Shown here in pieces: positions 8,375-17,627 of a stretch of 64,000 nucleotides of DNA. The notes beneath the pieces are model-generated. The model was not told where the DNA came from. It ran no database searches and saw only the letters and a program-made list of their open reading frames with translations. The DNA is taken from the NCBI RefSeq assembly GCF_001692445.1, contig NZ_MAQA01000006.1:50907-114906 (forward strand). The letters are read 5' to 3'. The stretch is from Oerskovia enterophila. GTDB taxonomy: Bacteria > Actinomycetota > Actinomycetes > Actinomycetales > Cellulomonadaceae. Position numbers and translations under genes: made by a program. Position 1 is the stretch's first letter. Each line of letters starts with the position of its first letter.

Positions 8375-9334
8375 ATGGCCGTCCCCAAGATCGTGCTCTT
8401 CTACGCCTTCACACCGCTCGCCGACCCGCGCGCGGTGCAGCTGTGGCAACGTTCGCTCGGGGAGCAGTGGAACCTGACGGGCCGCGTCATCGTCTCCGAG
8501 CACGGCATCAACGCCACGCTCGGCGGGACGGTCGAGAACCTCAAGCAGTACGTCAAGACCACCAAGCAGTACCCGGGCTTCGCGGGGATCGACGTCAAGT
8601 GGTCGGACGGCACGGGGCGCGACTTCCCCCGCCTGTCCGTCAAGGTCCGGCCCGAGCTCGTGAGCTTCGGGGCCGTCGACGAGATCGCGGTCGACGAGGA
8701 CGGCGTGGTCGACAGCGGGGTGCGCCTCGCCCCCGAGGCGCTCCACGAGCTGGTCGCCGAGCGTGGCGAGGACGTCGTGTTCTTCGACGGCCGCAACGCG
8801 TTCGAGGCCGCGATCGGCAAGTTCCGCGGTGCGGTCGTACCCGACGTCGCGACGACGCGTGACTTCGTCGCGGAGCTCGACTCGGGCGCCTACGACGACC
8901 TCAAGGGTCGTCCCGTCGTGACCTACTGCACGGGCGGCGTCCGGTGCGAGGTCCTGTCCTCGCTCATGCTCGCGCGCGGCTTCGAGGAGGTCTACCAGCT
9001 CGACGGCGGGATCGTCCGCTACGGCGAGACGTTCGGCGACCAGGGGCTGTGGGAAGGGTCGCTCTACGTGTTCGACGAGCGCATGCACGTCGAGTTCGGC
9101 GACGACACGGTCCCGCTCGGTGCGTGCTGCGAGTGCGGCGCGGCGACCGCGAAGTACGAGAACTGCGTCGACCCCGGGTGCCAGACGCTGCGCCTGTTCT
9201 GCACCGACTGCGCGGGCCTGGCGCGCACGCTCCAGTGCGACGCCTGTGCCGAACTGCGCCCGGGCGCGTATCCTCGACCTCGGGAAGACGCGATGACCGG
9301 TCTCTCCCACGACAACCACCGGGCAACCGCCTGA
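8375..9334 (+). CDS. trhO: tRNA uridine(34) hydroxylase, rhodanese-like
   Basis: TrhO (YceA family) makes 5-hydroxyuridine at wobble position 34 of some tRNAs. The 319-residue protein has the N-terminal acylphosphatase-like domain ([27 protein letters not shown]) and a central rhodanese domain whose active loop is CTGGVRCE, with Cys185 and Cys191. A Cys-rich C-terminal part ([20 protein letters not shown]) looks metal-binding. Length and motif order match the family. It appears to be transcribed alone from a leaderless promoter, between two terminators. Confidence 0.93.
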   Translation: MAVPKIVLFYAFTPLADPRAVQLWQRSLGEQWNLTGRVIVSEHGINATLGGTVENLKQYVKTTKQYPGFAGIDVKWSDGTGRDFPRLSVKVRPELVSFGAVDEIAVDEDGVVDSGVRLAPEALHELVAERGEDVVFFDGRNAFEAAIGKFRGAVVPDVATTRDFVAELDSGAYDDLKGRPVVTYCTGGVRCEVLSSLMLARGFEEVYQLDGGIVRYGETFGDQGLWEGSLYVFDERMHVEFGDDTVPLGACCECGAATAKYENCVDPGCQTLRLFCTDCAGLARTLQCDACAELRPGAYPRPREDAMTGLSHDNHRATA

Positions 9335-9378
9335 ATCGGCTGTCTGGCACCAGAGCCCGTGCCGTCCGACGAGGCTGA

Positions 9379-9423
9379 TCACACCGAGGTCCTTTTCGCC
9401 CTCGGTGTGACGCATCTTGTTTT
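9379..9423 (+). terminator. terminator between trhO and rplM
   Basis: A perfect 10-bp stem, TCACACCGAG at 9379-9388 with CTCGGTGTGA at 9401-9410, is followed by TTGTTTT at 9417-9423. This is the most classical U-tract terminator in the window. Confidence 0.8.
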
Positions 9424-9451
9424 GACCCTGCATGGGCCGTCCAGGTAGTCT
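9422..9451 (+). promoter_or_regulatory. rplM-rpsI promoter
   Basis: A -35 TTGACC at 9422-9427 and a -10 TAGTCT at 9446-9451 are separated by 18 bp. It lies directly after the trhO terminator and leaves a leader of about 145 nt before rplM. Confidence 0.6.
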
Positions 9452-9457
9452 GTTGAG

Positions 9458-9603
9458 TCGTTGTGCTTCCCCTTCGGTTATCTCGTCACTTGTGCGCCCA
9501 CTCGCTCCGTGACGTGGACATCCGTCGACCGAAGGCCGAACGACTTGTCGGACGCAGGCTCCTGCGCCGAAGACATCGAAGACACGAAACGAAGGCTACG
9601 ACC
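9458..9603 (+). other. 5' leader of the rplM-rpsI operon
   Basis: About 145 nt between the proposed transcription start and the rplM GTG. It holds no credible ORF. Its composition is less GC-rich than its surroundings, with short pyrimidine tracts and GAAGAC/GAAAC stretches. A leader of this length is compatible with autogenous ribosomal-protein control, but I could not recognise a named RNA motif. Confidence 0.4.
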
Positions 9604-10047
9604 GTGCGTACGTACACCCCGAAGCCCGGCGACGTCCAGCGTGACTGGTACGTCATCGACGCGACCGACGTCGTCCTGGGCCGCCTCGCCACCCACGTGG
9701 CGACCCTGCTCCGTGGCAAGCACAAGGCCACCTTCGCGCCTCACGTCGACGGAGGTGACTTCGTCATCGTCATCAACGCCGGCAAGGTCGCCCTCACCGG
9801 CAACAAGCGCGAGCAGAAGCTTGCCTACACCCACTCCGGTTACCCGGGTGGTCTTCGGGCGGTCGCCTACAGCGACCTGCTGGAGAAGCACCCCGAGCGT
9901 GCTGTGGAGAAGGCCGTCCGCGGCATGATCCCCAAGACCTCGCTCGGCCGCGCCCAGTTCGGCAAGCTCAAGGTCTACGCAGGCTCTGAGCACCCGCACG
10001 CCGCGCAGCAGCCGAAGACTTTCGAGATCACCCAGGTCGCGCAGTAG
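9604..10047 (+). CDS. rplM: 50S ribosomal protein L13
   Basis: L13 is an early-assembly 23S rRNA-binding protein. The 147-residue product starts [20 protein letters not shown] and has [20 protein letters not shown], with [21 protein letters not shown] near residue 110, all typical of L13. The GTG at 9604 has GAAGG at 9591-9595 in front of it. Although the frame is open back to 9463, family similarity begins exactly at 9604. It is the first gene of the rplM-rpsI operon. Confidence 0.97.
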   Translation: MRTYTPKPGDVQRDWYVIDATDVVLGRLATHVATLLRGKHKATFAPHVDGGDFVIVINAGKVALTGNKREQKLAYTHSGYPGGLRAVAYSDLLEKHPERAVEKAVRGMIPKTSLGRAQFGKLKVYAGSEHPHAAQQPKTFEITQVAQ

Positions 10048-10093
10048 GCTCCGCCTGCTCGTAGACGAGAACTTAGGACGCGAGGACACACCA

Positions 10094-10582
10094 GTGGCCG
10101 AGACCACCGTCGACATCGACGTGCTGGACGAAGAGACTCCCAGCAACTACACCTCTGAGAGCGCAGCCCCCACGGGCCGTGGCCAGAGCATCACCGCCCC
10201 CGCGCAGGCCCTGGGCCGTCGCAAGGAGGCCATCGCCCGCGTGCGCCTGGTGCCCGGCACCGGCCAGTGGAAGATCAACGGCCGCACCCTCGAGGGGTAC
10301 TTCCCCAACAAGGTGCACCAGCAGCTGGTCAACTCCCCGCTGAAGCTGGTCGACGTCGAGGGTCGCTTCGACGTCATCGCCCGCATCAACGGTGGTGGCT
10401 CGTCCGGCCAGGCCGGCGCTCTGCGCCTGGGCATCGCCCGTGCGCTGAACGAGATCGACGCCGAGCACAACCGCCCGGCGCTCAAGAAGGCCGGCTTCCT
10501 GACCCGCGACGCCCGCGTCGTCGAGCGCAAGAAGGCCGGGCTCAAGAAGGCCCGTAAGGCTCCGCAGTACTCCAAGCGCTGA
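10094..10582 (+). CDS. rpsI: 30S ribosomal protein S9
   Basis: S9 reaches the P site of the 30S subunit through its basic C-terminal tail, here [12 protein letters not shown]. The conserved core begins near residue 38 ([54 protein letters not shown]). The first 35 residues are a Ser/Thr/acidic extension ([20 protein letters not shown]) of the kind seen in many actinobacterial S9 proteins. GTG start with GCGAGGA shortly upstream. It lies 46 nt after rplM and is followed by a terminator. Confidence 0.97.
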   Translation: MAETTVDIDVLDEETPSNYTSESAAPTGRGQSITAPAQALGRRKEAIARVRLVPGTGQWKINGRTLEGYFPNKVHQQLVNSPLKLVDVEGRFDVIARINGGGSSGQAGALRLGIARALNEIDAEHNRPALKKAGFLTRDARVVERKKAGLKKARKAPQYSKR

Positions 10583-10596
10583 TCCAGCGCTTGCGC

Positions 10597-10635
10597 ACAA
10601 CGGCCCCGGTGGACATCGTCCACCGGGGCCGTTGT
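10597..10635 (+). terminator. terminator of the rplM-rpsI operon
   Basis: A perfect 18-bp stem (ACAACGGCCCCGGTGGAC at 10597-10614 and its complement at 10618-10635) with a 3-nt loop, followed by CATTTGT. Confidence 0.9.
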
Positions 10636-10735
10636 CATTTGTCAGGGATGCTGACGAGCGACCGGACCGGTCGGCTCGCAGCGGGGGCGGTGCGGGCCTC
10701 GGTGCCGGTACCGTCCCGTTGAGGGAGGAAAACTC

Positions 10736-12100
10736 ATGGGACGACTGTTCGGCACCGACGGTGTGCGGGGGCTGGCGAACAGGGACGTCACGGCCGAGCT
10801 CGCGCTCGGCCTGGGCGTGGCCTCGGCCAACGTGCTGGGACGCACGGGACAACCCGAAGGGCACCGCCCGCGGGCGGTGATCGGCCGCGACCCGCGGGCC
10901 TCGGGCGAGTTCCTCGGCGCGGCAGTGACCGCAGGCCTGGCGAGCGCCGGGGTCAACGTGCTCGACGTCGGCGTCCTGCCGACGCCGGCCGTCGCGTTCC
11001 TCACGAGCACGCTCGACGTGGACTTCGGCGTCATGATCTCCGCCTCGCACAACCCGATGGCCGACAACGGCATCAAGTTCCTGGCCCGTGGCGGGATCAA
11101 GCTCGAGGACTCGCTCGAGGACGAGATCGAGCGTCAGCTCGACACCGTGTGGGACCGTCCGCTCGGGGCCGACGTCGGCCGCGTCCGCACGGACACGGGC
11201 AGCGCGGGCGCGGACTACGTCGAGCACCTCATCGGGAGCATCGGCGCCACGGGCGACGCCCTGCCGCTCTCCGGCCTGCGGATCGCCGTGGACTGCGCGA
11301 ACGGTGCGGCGAGCGACGTGGGACCCGCCGCGCTGCGCGCGGCGGGCGCCGACGTCGTCGTGATGAACGCGAGCCCTGACGGACGCAACATCAACGAGAA
11401 GTGCGGCTCGAACCACCCCGAGCAGCTCCAGGCCGTCGTGGTCGCCTCCGAGGCCGACTTCGGGGTCGCGTTCGACGGCGACGCCGACCGTTGCATCGCC
11501 GTGGACCACCGTGGCGTGCTCGTCGACGGCGACCAGATCATGGGTGTCCTGGCTCTCGCCGAGAAGGACAAGGGGCGACTGCACGAGGACACGCTCGTCG
11601 TCACGGTCATGAGCAACCTCGGACTGATCCTCGCGATGCGCGAGGCCGGTATCCGGACCGTCCAGACGGGCGTGGGCGACCGGTACGTCCTCGAGGAGAT
11701 GCGCGCCAACGGGTACACCCTGGGCGGCGAGCAGTCGGGCCACATCATCCTGTCGCAGTTCGCGACCACGGGCGACGGCGTCCTCACGGCGCTCCAGCTC
11801 GCCGCGCGCATCCAGGAGTCGGGGGCCAAGCTCGCGGACCTCGCGGGTGCCGTGCCCAAGCTGCCGCAGACGCTGCTCAACGTCCCGGGTGTGGACAAGG
11901 CACGCGCCGCGACCGACGAGGTCCTCCAGGAGGCCGTCGCAGCCGCCGAGTCCCGCCTCGGCGAGACCGGCCGCGTCGTCCTGCGCTCGTCGGGCACCGA
12001 GCCCCTGGTGCGCGTCATGGTCGAGGCCGCGACGCAGGCCTCCGCCGACGCCGTGGCCGAGTCGCTCGCCGCGGTGGTGCGGGACCGGCTGGCCCTGTGA
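10736..12100 (+). CDS. glmM: phosphoglucosamine mutase
   Basis: GlmM interconverts glucosamine-6-phosphate and glucosamine-1-phosphate, the step after GlmS towards UDP-GlcNAc and peptidoglycan. The 454-residue protein starts [12 protein letters not shown] and has the phosphoserine loop [12 protein letters not shown] with Ser104, the metal loop FDGDADRC near residue 245, the sugar loop GGEQSGHI near 330 and the phosphate-binding [14 protein letters not shown] near the end. GGAGGAA lies just before the ATG. It overlaps def by 4 nt (GTGA), so translation is probably coupled. Confidence 0.98.
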   Translation: MGRLFGTDGVRGLANRDVTAELALGLGVASANVLGRTGQPEGHRPRAVIGRDPRASGEFLGAAVTAGLASAGVNVLDVGVLPTPAVAFLTSTLDVDFGVMISASHNPMADNGIKFLARGGIKLEDSLEDEIERQLDTVWDRPLGADVGRVRTDTGSAGADYVEHLIGSIGATGDALPLSGLRIAVDCANGAASDVGPAALRAAGADVVVMNASPDGRNINEKCGSNHPEQLQAVVVASEADFGVAFDGDADRCIAVDHRGVLVDGDQIMGVLALAEKDKGRLHEDTLVVTVMSNLGLILAMREAGIRTVQTGVGDRYVLEEMRANGYTLGGEQSGHIILSQFATTGDGVLTALQLAARIQESGAKLADLAGAVPKLPQTLLNVPGVDKARAATDEVLQEAVAAAESRLGETGRVVLRSSGTEPLVRVMVEAATQASADAVAESLAAVVRDRLAL

Positions 12101-12771
12101 CGGCCGGGAGCCACGCGCCCGGGTTCGCCGGACCCGTCGACGAGGAGCTGCGCGACCAGGTCGCGAGCCATCTCGCTCGCCACGAGGACGGCGTGCTGCC
12201 GATCGTCCAGGCCGGTCACCCGGTCCTGCGCCGACCCGCGGTGCCCTACACCGGCCAGCTCGGGGACCTGTTCCCCGAGCTGGTCGAGGCCATGCGTCGC
12301 ACCATGCACGCGGCCCCCGGGGTCGGGCTCGCGGCTCCGCAGGTGGGCCTGGGGATCGCGGTCGCGGTGATCCAGGACGCGGGTGTCTCCGACCCCGAGG
12401 ACGCGGACCTGCGCGAGCGGCACCCCCTGCCGTTCCGCGTGCTCGTCAACCCCGCGTACGAGGCCGTGGGGCATGAGCGTCGGGCGTTCTACGAGGGCTG
12501 CCTGAGCGTGAGCGGCTGGCAGGCCGTCGTGGCCCGGCCCCGGACCGTCCGGCTCACCGGCCAGGACGAGGCCGGGCGACCTGTGGACGAGGTCCTGACG
12601 GGCTGGCCCGCGCGGATCGTCCAGCACGAGACCGACCACCTGGGCGGCGGGCTCTACCTCGACCGCGCCGAGCTCCGGTCGCTCGCGTCGAACGACAGCA
12701 TGATGCGGTTCTGGGGTCAGACCCCGGACCCCTCGGGGGCCGCCGAGGCCCTGGGGTTCGCGCTGCCCTGA
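12097..12771 (+). CDS. def: peptide deformylase
   Basis: Def removes the N-formyl group from nascent proteins. All three family motifs are present: [10 protein letters not shown] (residues 75-84), EGCLSV with metal ligand Cys135, and HETDH with His177, catalytic Glu178 and His181. The product has 224 residues. The N-terminal 35 residues before QAGHPVLR are an extension relative to E. coli Def. The GTG start overlaps the glmM stop, and this start is supported by the GTGA junction. The protein is an actinobacterial type; no second copy is in the window. Confidence 0.96.
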   Translation: MTAGSHAPGFAGPVDEELRDQVASHLARHEDGVLPIVQAGHPVLRRPAVPYTGQLGDLFPELVEAMRRTMHAAPGVGLAAPQVGLGIAVAVIQDAGVSDPEDADLRERHPLPFRVLVNPAYEAVGHERRAFYEGCLSVSGWQAVVARPRTVRLTGQDEAGRPVDEVLTGWPARIVQHETDHLGGGLYLDRAELRSLASNDSMMRFWGQTPDPSGAAEALGFALP

Positions 12772-12985
12772 CGTTGCCGGCTCCTGACGGGCCTGGCCGG
12801 CCCGGAAGGTCCGTCCCTCGGAAGTGTCACAGCATCCTTCTGGGGGACCTCCCTAGGTGGAGATCTCCCTCCAGAGGATGACGTTCCGGTCTCGGTCGGT
12901 GCGGCAGAATCTATCGAGGAAGGTAGGGGTCGAGATCAGGGCAGACTGGGGGGTTTCCCCGATGGTGCCGGCCCCTCGTATCCGT

Positions 12986-13026
12986 AGGCTGGTCACAGGT
13001 GCATCTCCTGTACCTGTGACCAGCCT
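12986..13026 (+). repeat. 15-bp inverted repeat upstream of the DedA gene
   Basis: AGGCTGGTCACAGGT (12986-13000) and its exact complement (13012-13026) flank an 11-nt spacer. It sits 34 nt before the DedA start codon and about 215 nt after def, without a U-tract. It could be a def terminator, an operator or a leader hairpin. Confidence 0.7.
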
Positions 13027-13059
13027 GGTTCGCCACACCAGCCGACGAACAGAGGACCC

Positions 13060-13818
13060 GTGATAGAGGCCGTCTCGACCTTCTTGGAGAACCTGGAGAC
13101 CTGGGTCCTCGCACTCGCGGCGTCCGCATGGATCTACCCCGCCCTGTACGCCTTCGCGACGATCGACGGGTTCTTCCCGCCGATCCCCAGCGAGTCCGTG
13201 GTCATCACCCTCGCGGTCGCTGCCAGCGCGTCGGGCAACCCCAACCTCGTGCTCGTCCTGGCCATCGCTGCGGCCGGCGCCTGGACGGGGGACCAGATCG
13301 CCTATGCGCTCGGCAGGGGCATCGGTACCGAGCGGATCAGGTTCCTCCGCACGGTCCGCGGCCGCAAGGCCGTCGCCTGGGCAGACCAGGCGCTCAAGGC
13401 GCGGGGGGCGGCCTTCATCCTGGCGGCCCGCTACGTCCCCATCGGTCGCGTCGCGGTCAACATGACGGCCGGTGCCGTGGGCTATCCCCGCCGCCGCTTC
13501 ATGCTCTACTCGGGCCTCGCTGCCGTGACGTGGGCGCTCTACTCGGTCCTCATCGGTCTCGTGGCCGCGCAGTGGCTCGGCCACCAGCCGCTCCTGGCCA
13601 TGGTCCTCGGCGTGATCCTGGGGGTCCTGTCCGGGGTGGTCGTCGACCGCATCATGAACCGCATGGCCCGCAAGCGTCGCGCGGCCGAGGCTGCGCGAGC
13701 CGCCGCTGCCGGGGCGACCCCGCTCCACGGTGCGCCGACCGACCCGGCCGCCGCGCCGTCGTCGGGCACCGAGGGCCTGCAGGACGACGACGAGGCCGCG
13801 GTCCGCCGAGCCTGCTGA
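13060..13818 (+). CDS. DedA family membrane protein (VTT domain)
   Basis: A 252-residue integral membrane protein. The DedA/VTT core has DGFFPPIPSE near residue 38, hydrophobic helices at about 50-72, AARYVPIGRVAVNMTAG near 128 with the conserved R..P.GR.., and helices at about 148-170 and 180-205. The last 45 residues are a hydrophilic Ala/Gly/Pro tail. DedA proteins are implicated in lipid-carrier or phospholipid flipping and proton-dependent envelope stability. The GTG start has AGAGGA upstream. It is convergent with coaA. Confidence 0.88.
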   Translation: MIEAVSTFLENLETWVLALAASAWIYPALYAFATIDGFFPPIPSESVVITLAVAASASGNPNLVLVLAIAAAGAWTGDQIAYALGRGIGTERIRFLRTVRGRKAVAWADQALKARGAAFILAARYVPIGRVAVNMTAGAVGYPRRRFMLYSGLAAVTWALYSVLIGLVAAQWLGHQPLLAMVLGVILGVLSGVVVDRIMNRMARKRRAAEAARAAAAGATPLHGAPTDPAAAPSSGTEGLQDDDEAAVRRAC

Positions 13819-13839
13819 GATCCCGTTCCACCGCTCGCT

Positions 13840-13925
13840 CTCGCCGCCGAGCGGGCGTGAGCAGGCGGCGAGGCCGCGCTGGTGCACCCACGGCGCCCTC
13901 TGCAGCCTCGCAGAGGGTGCCGTGG
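13840..13925. terminator. bidirectional terminator region between DedA and coaA
   Basis: Two hairpins: CTCGCCGCC (13840-13848) with GGCGGCGAG (13864-13872), and a 16-bp stem starting CCACGGCGCCCTCTGC at 13888 paired with 13910-13925 (one G-T pair). The genes on both sides converge on it. Confidence 0.7.
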
Positions 13926-13931
13926 CGCGGC

Positions 13932-14963
13932 TCAGATCTTGCGCAGGCGCGCCCGCTGGACCGAGTGGTCCGAGCCCTTGGTCAGCACCAGTGTCGCCCG
14001 CCCGCGGGTCGGCAGGATGTTCTCCTCGAGGTTCGGCGCGTTGATCGAGTCCCAGATCGACTTGGCCTTCTCGATCGCCTCCTCGTCCGTGAGCGTCGCG
14101 TAGCGCTTGAAGTACGACTCGGGACGCGCGAACGCCGTCCTGCGCAGCGAGAGGAACCGGTCCACGTACCACTGGCGGATGTTGCGCGTGCGCGCGTCGA
14201 CGTAGATCGAGAAGTCGAAGAAGTCGCTCACCGCGACCGTCGACTCGTCGGTCGCGCTGGGCCGTGCAGGCTGCAGGACGTTGAGGCCCTCGACGATCAG
14301 GACGTCCGGCTTGCGGACGACCGTCTCGGCCCCCGGGACGATGTCGTAGGTCAGGTGGTCGTAGACCGGGCTGCGGACCTCGGGAGCGCCCGCCTTCACG
14401 CGGGACAGGAACCGGATCAGGGCACGGCGGTCGTACGACTCCGGGAAGCCCTTGCGCTCCATGAGGCCGCGGCGCGCGAGCTCGGCGTTCGGGTAGAGGA
14501 AACCGTCGGTCGTGATGAGCTCGACGCGCGGGGTCTCGGGCCAGCGCGCGAGCATCTCGCGCAGGATGCGTGACGTCGTCGACTTGCCTACGGCGACCGA
14601 CCCCGCGACACCGATCACGTACGGCGTGCGTGTCGAGTTCTCCCGCAGGAAGGTCGACGTCGCCTCGTGGAGGCCGCTCGTGGCCGTCACGTACAGGTTG
14701 AGGAGCCGGGAGATGGGGCGGTAGATCGCGTCGACCTCGGCCAGGTCGATCGGGTCGCCGAGGCCGCGGAGCTTGACGACGTCGGCGTCCGTCAGCGGCA
14801 GCGGCGTCGACTCGGAGAGCTTGCTCCACGCGGCGCGGTCCAGGTCGACGTACGGCGACGCCGTGGTGCGCTCGGGCAGCAGCCCCGCGCCGGGAGAGGC
14901 GCCCGGGTCGATCGCAGGGAGACCCTCGCGCGGAGGGACGGGCAGGTCGGAGGGAGGAACCAC
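13932..14963 (-). CDS. coaA: type I pantothenate kinase
   Basis: CoaA phosphorylates pantothenate, the first step of coenzyme A synthesis. The P-loop is [17 protein letters not shown] near residues 118-134. [29 protein letters not shown] sequence ([14 protein letters not shown]), [12 protein letters not shown] and YIDA-like [16 protein letters not shown] complete the family pattern. The GTG at 14963 is chosen because a CAGAAT -10 lies 7 nt upstream. About 343 residues, slightly longer than E. coli CoaA owing to a Pro-rich N-terminus. It is divergent from glmS. Confidence 0.94.
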   Translation of the reverse strand: MVPPSDLPVPPREGLPAIDPGASPGAGLLPERTTASPYVDLDRAAWSKLSESTPLPLTDADVVKLRGLGDPIDLAEVDAIYRPISRLLNLYVTATSGLHEATSTFLRENSTRTPYVIGVAGSVAVGKSTTSRILREMLARWPETPRVELITTDGFLYPNAELARRGLMERKGFPESYDRRALIRFLSRVKAGAPEVRSPVYDHLTYDIVPGAETVVRKPDVLIVEGLNVLQPARPSATDESTVAVSDFFDFSIYVDARTRNIRQWYVDRFLSLRRTAFARPESYFKRYATLTDEEAIEKAKSIWDSINAPNLEENILPTRGRATLVLTKGSDHSVQRARLRKI

Positions 14964-14970
14964 TCGGATG

Positions 14971-14976
14971 ATTCTG
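14971..14976 (-). promoter_or_regulatory. -10 element of leaderless coaA
   Basis: CAGAAT on the minus strand lies 7 nt before the GTG at 14963; no Shine-Dalgarno sequence is seen. Confidence 0.45.
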
Positions 14977-15070
14977 CCGGACGCGCGCGGTGATCGAGAA
15001 CCGTGAGCCGCCGGACCGCTAACAAAGAACCGCGAGATGTCGCGGTCGAGAGAGCCCGAACCGGTGCCGC

Positions 15071-15076
15071 TAGACT
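15071..15076 (+). promoter_or_regulatory. -10 element of leaderless glmS
   Basis: TAGACT lies 8 nt before the ATG at 15085. No room is left for a ribosome binding site. Confidence 0.55.
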
Positions 15077-15084
15077 CCGGAAAC

Positions 15085-16950
15085 ATGTGTGGAATCGTGG
15101 GTTACGCAGGCCCTCTCGCAACGTCCGGGCGACCCCTGGACGTCGTCCTCGAAGGACTCGGCAGGCTCGAGTACCGCGGCTACGACTCGGCCGGGGTCGC
15201 GCTCGTCGCACCCGAGCTGAACCGTGTCGCGACGGCCAAGAAGTCCGGAAAGCTGGTCAAGCTCCTCGACGAGCTCGCCGCCAGACCGCTGCCCGCCGCG
15301 TCCGCGGCGATCGGGCACACGCGGTGGGCGACGCACGGCGCGCCCAACGACACCAACGCCCACCCGCACCTCGCGGACGACGGACGGCTCGCGGTCATCC
15401 ACAACGGGATCGTCGAGAACTTCGCGGTCCTCAAGGAGGAGCTGCTGGCCGACGGCGCCACGTTCCTCTCCGAGACCGACACCGAGGTCGCCGCCCAGCT
15501 GCTCGCCCGCGCCTACCGCCGCACGGGCGACCTGACCGAGGCCATGGCCTACGTCGCCCGCCAGCTCGAAGGCACGTTCACCCTGCTCGCGGTCCACGCG
15601 GACAGCCCCACCACCGTGGTGGGTGCGCGGCACGACTCTCCGCTCGTCGTCGGGCTCGGCGAGGGCGAGAACTTCCTCGGCTCCGACGTCGCGGCCTTCA
15701 TCGCCTTCACCAAGGACGCGCTCGAGCTCGGCCAGGACCAGATCGTGACCATCACCCCGGACTCGGTCGAGGTCGTCGACTTCCACGGCAACCCGGCCGA
15801 GGCCACGCGCTTCACGGTCGACTGGGACGCGGCCGCCGCGGAGAAGGGTGGCTTCGCGTCCTTCATGGACAAGGAGATCCACGACCAGCCGCAGGCCGTG
15901 GGCGACACCCTGCTGGGACGCACCGACGCCGAGGGACGCCTGATCCTCGACGACCTGCGCATCGACGAGGCCGTGCTGCGGACCATCGACAAGATCATCG
16001 TCATCGCGTGCGGCACCGCGGCCTACTCGGGGCACGTCGCCAAGTACGCGATCGAGCACTGGTGCCGCATCCCGGTCGAGGTCGAGCTCGCGCACGAGTT
16101 CCGCTACCGCGACCCGATCGTGAACGAGAAGACGCTCGTCGTGGCCGTCACGCAGTCCGGCGAGACCATGGACACGCTCATGGCGGTCCGGCACGCGCGT
16201 GAGCAGGGCGCCAAGGTCATCTCGATCGTCAACACGCACGGGTCGACCATCCCGCGCGAGTCCGACGCGGTCCTGTACACGCACGCCGGCCCGGAGATCG
16301 CGGTCGCCTCGACCAAGGCGTTCCTCTCGCAGATCACCGCGGCGTACCTGCTGGGCCTGTACCTGGCGCAGCTGCGCGGCAACAAGTTCCCCGACGAGAT
16401 CCGCGAGATCCTCGACGACCTGCGCGAGATGCCGCGCAAGATCCAGACCGTGATCGAGCGCGGCGAGTACGTCAGCGCCGTGGCCCGCTCCATGAAGGAC
16501 GCGACGTCGGTGCTCTTCCTGGGCCGGCACGTCGGGTTCCCGGTCGCGCTCGAGGGCGCGCTCAAGCTCAAGGAGCTCGCCTACATCCACGCCGAGGGCT
16601 TCGCCGCCGGTGAGCTCAAGCACGGGCCTATCGCCCTGATCGACGAGGGGCAGCCGGTCTTCGTCGTCGTGCCCTCGCCGCGCGGGCGCGACTCGCTGCA
16701 CTCGAAGGTCATCTCCAACATCCAGGAGATCCGGGCCCGCGGGGCCCGGACCCTCGTCATCGCCGAGGACGGCGACGACGCGGTGCTGCCGTTCGCGGAC
16801 GAGATCTTCTGGATCCCGCAGTCGCCCACGCTGCTCTCGCCGCTCCTGGCGGTCGTCCCGCTGCAGATCTTCGCCATGGCGCTGGCCACGGCCAAGGGCC
16901 TCGACGTCGACCAGCCGCGCAACCTGGCGAAGTCCGTCACGGTCGAGTAG
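15085..16950 (+). CDS. glmS: glutamine--fructose-6-phosphate aminotransferase (isomerizing)
   Basis: GlmS makes glucosamine-6-phosphate from fructose-6-phosphate and glutamine. The catalytic Cys must be residue 1 after Met removal, so the start is MCGIVGYAG at 15085 although the frame extends upstream. The glutaminase domain (about 1-230) has [11 protein letters not shown] and HNGIVENF. Two SIS domains follow, with [25 protein letters not shown] and [20 protein letters not shown], and the C-terminus ends KSVTVE as in all GlmS. The product has 621 residues. No glmS ribozyme is expected in actinobacteria, and the leaderless promoter leaves no space for one. Confidence 0.98.
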   Translation: MCGIVGYAGPLATSGRPLDVVLEGLGRLEYRGYDSAGVALVAPELNRVATAKKSGKLVKLLDELAARPLPAASAAIGHTRWATHGAPNDTNAHPHLADDGRLAVIHNGIVENFAVLKEELLADGATFLSETDTEVAAQLLARAYRRTGDLTEAMAYVARQLEGTFTLLAVHADSPTTVVGARHDSPLVVGLGEGENFLGSDVAAFIAFTKDALELGQDQIVTITPDSVEVVDFHGNPAEATRFTVDWDAAAAEKGGFASFMDKEIHDQPQAVGDTLLGRTDAEGRLILDDLRIDEAVLRTIDKIIVIACGTAAYSGHVAKYAIEHWCRIPVEVELAHEFRYRDPIVNEKTLVVAVTQSGETMDTLMAVRHAREQGAKVISIVNTHGSTIPRESDAVLYTHAGPEIAVASTKAFLSQITAAYLLGLYLAQLRGNKFPDEIREILDDLREMPRKIQTVIERGEYVSAVARSMKDATSVLFLGRHVGFPVALEGALKLKELAYIHAEGFAAGELKHGPIALIDEGQPVFVVVPSPRGRDSLHSKVISNIQEIRARGARTLVIAEDGDDAVLPFADEIFWIPQSPTLLSPLLAVVPLQIFAMALATAKGLDVDQPRNLAKSVTVE

Positions 16951-16999
16951 CCCGTGCGCTGCGCCGGTCCGGACCGAGCACGCAGCCTCACCTGCCAGC

Positions 17000-17027
17000 A
17001 GCCCACCGTGCCCCGGCCCGGTGGGCT
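17000..17027 (+). terminator. hairpin between glmS and acpS
   Basis: A 9-bp stem, AGCCCACCG at 17000-17008 with CGGTGGGCT at 17019-17027, and a GC-rich 10-nt loop. Confidence 0.6.
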
Positions 17028-17062
17028 TCCGGCGTCCGGGGCCCGTGCCGCACGCCACCGCT

Positions 17063-17068
17063 TAGGGT
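17063..17068 (+). promoter_or_regulatory. -10 element of leaderless acpS
   Basis: TAGGGT lies 6 nt before the ATG at 17075. Confidence 0.45.
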
Positions 17069-17074
17069 GAACGC

Positions 17075-17425
17075 ATGATCATCGGGGTGGGAATCGACGT
17101 CGTGGACGTCGCGCGGTTCATGGACACGCTCGGTCGGACGCCGCGCCTGCGCGAGAAGCTGTTCACGCCGGCCGAGCGCGACCTCCCGGCGTCGTCGCTC
17201 GCGGCCCGCTTCGCGGCCAAGGAGGCCATCGCCAAGGCGCTCGGGGCGCCCGGCGGCATGAACTGGCAGGACGCCACGGTCCACCGCGTCGTCGGGGGCG
17301 CCCCCCAGGTCGAGATCACCGGGACCGTCCAGGCCCGGGCGACCGCGCTCGGGATCACGTCGTTCCACCTGTCGATCTCGCACGACGCCGGGATCGCGTC
17401 GGCCATGGTGGTCGCGGAGGGCTGA
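17075..17425 (+). CDS. acpS: holo-[acyl-carrier-protein] synthase
   Basis: AcpS moves the 4'-phosphopantetheine arm of CoA onto acyl carrier protein. The 116-residue protein has the two family motifs, [12 protein letters not shown] with metal ligand Asp8, and [13 protein letters not shown] with Glu50. [16 protein letters not shown] closes the fold. The size is typical of the AcpS class. It lies downstream of glmS behind its own -10 element, and its supply link to coaA (CoA synthesis) is close by. Confidence 0.96.
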   Translation: MIIGVGIDVVDVARFMDTLGRTPRLREKLFTPAERDLPASSLAARFAAKEAIAKALGAPGGMNWQDATVHRVVGGAPQVEITGTVQARATALGITSFHLSISHDAGIASAMVVAEG

Positions 17426-17521
17426 GGGATCGTCGCCTCGTCGTGCGCTCCGCCCGGGTGAGGCGGGAGGCCGAGGGGGCTCCGTCGTCGAGCAGGTGGT
17501 CGAGTGGCCGCGAGCGGCCGT

Positions 17522-17576
17522 CGAGCACGAGGTTGCGGTCGTTCTCGACGTCAGAACGAACGCAACCTCGTGCTCG
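17522..17576. terminator. 24-bp inverted repeat between acpS and the LLM oxidoreductase
   Basis: Arms 17522-17545 and 17553-17576 are complementary with one mismatch (arm core GAGCACGAGGTTGCG) around a 7-nt loop. The flanking genes converge on it, so a bidirectional terminator is the simplest reading. It is longer than the other terminators in the window. Confidence 0.65.
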
Positions 17577-17627
17577 GCACCGGCACCGGCACACTGCCAC
17601 CCGCAGGCACCGAGCGAGCGGAAGCGG

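Noticed and set aside
9335..9603. upstream start of rplM at 9463
   Set aside because: The frame is open, but L13 similarity begins at 9604 with a ribosome binding site, and the region holds the promoter and leader.
12857..13063. small ORF of 68 codons between def and DedA
   Set aside because: No ribosome binding site and no recognisable similarity, and it runs through the inverted repeat.
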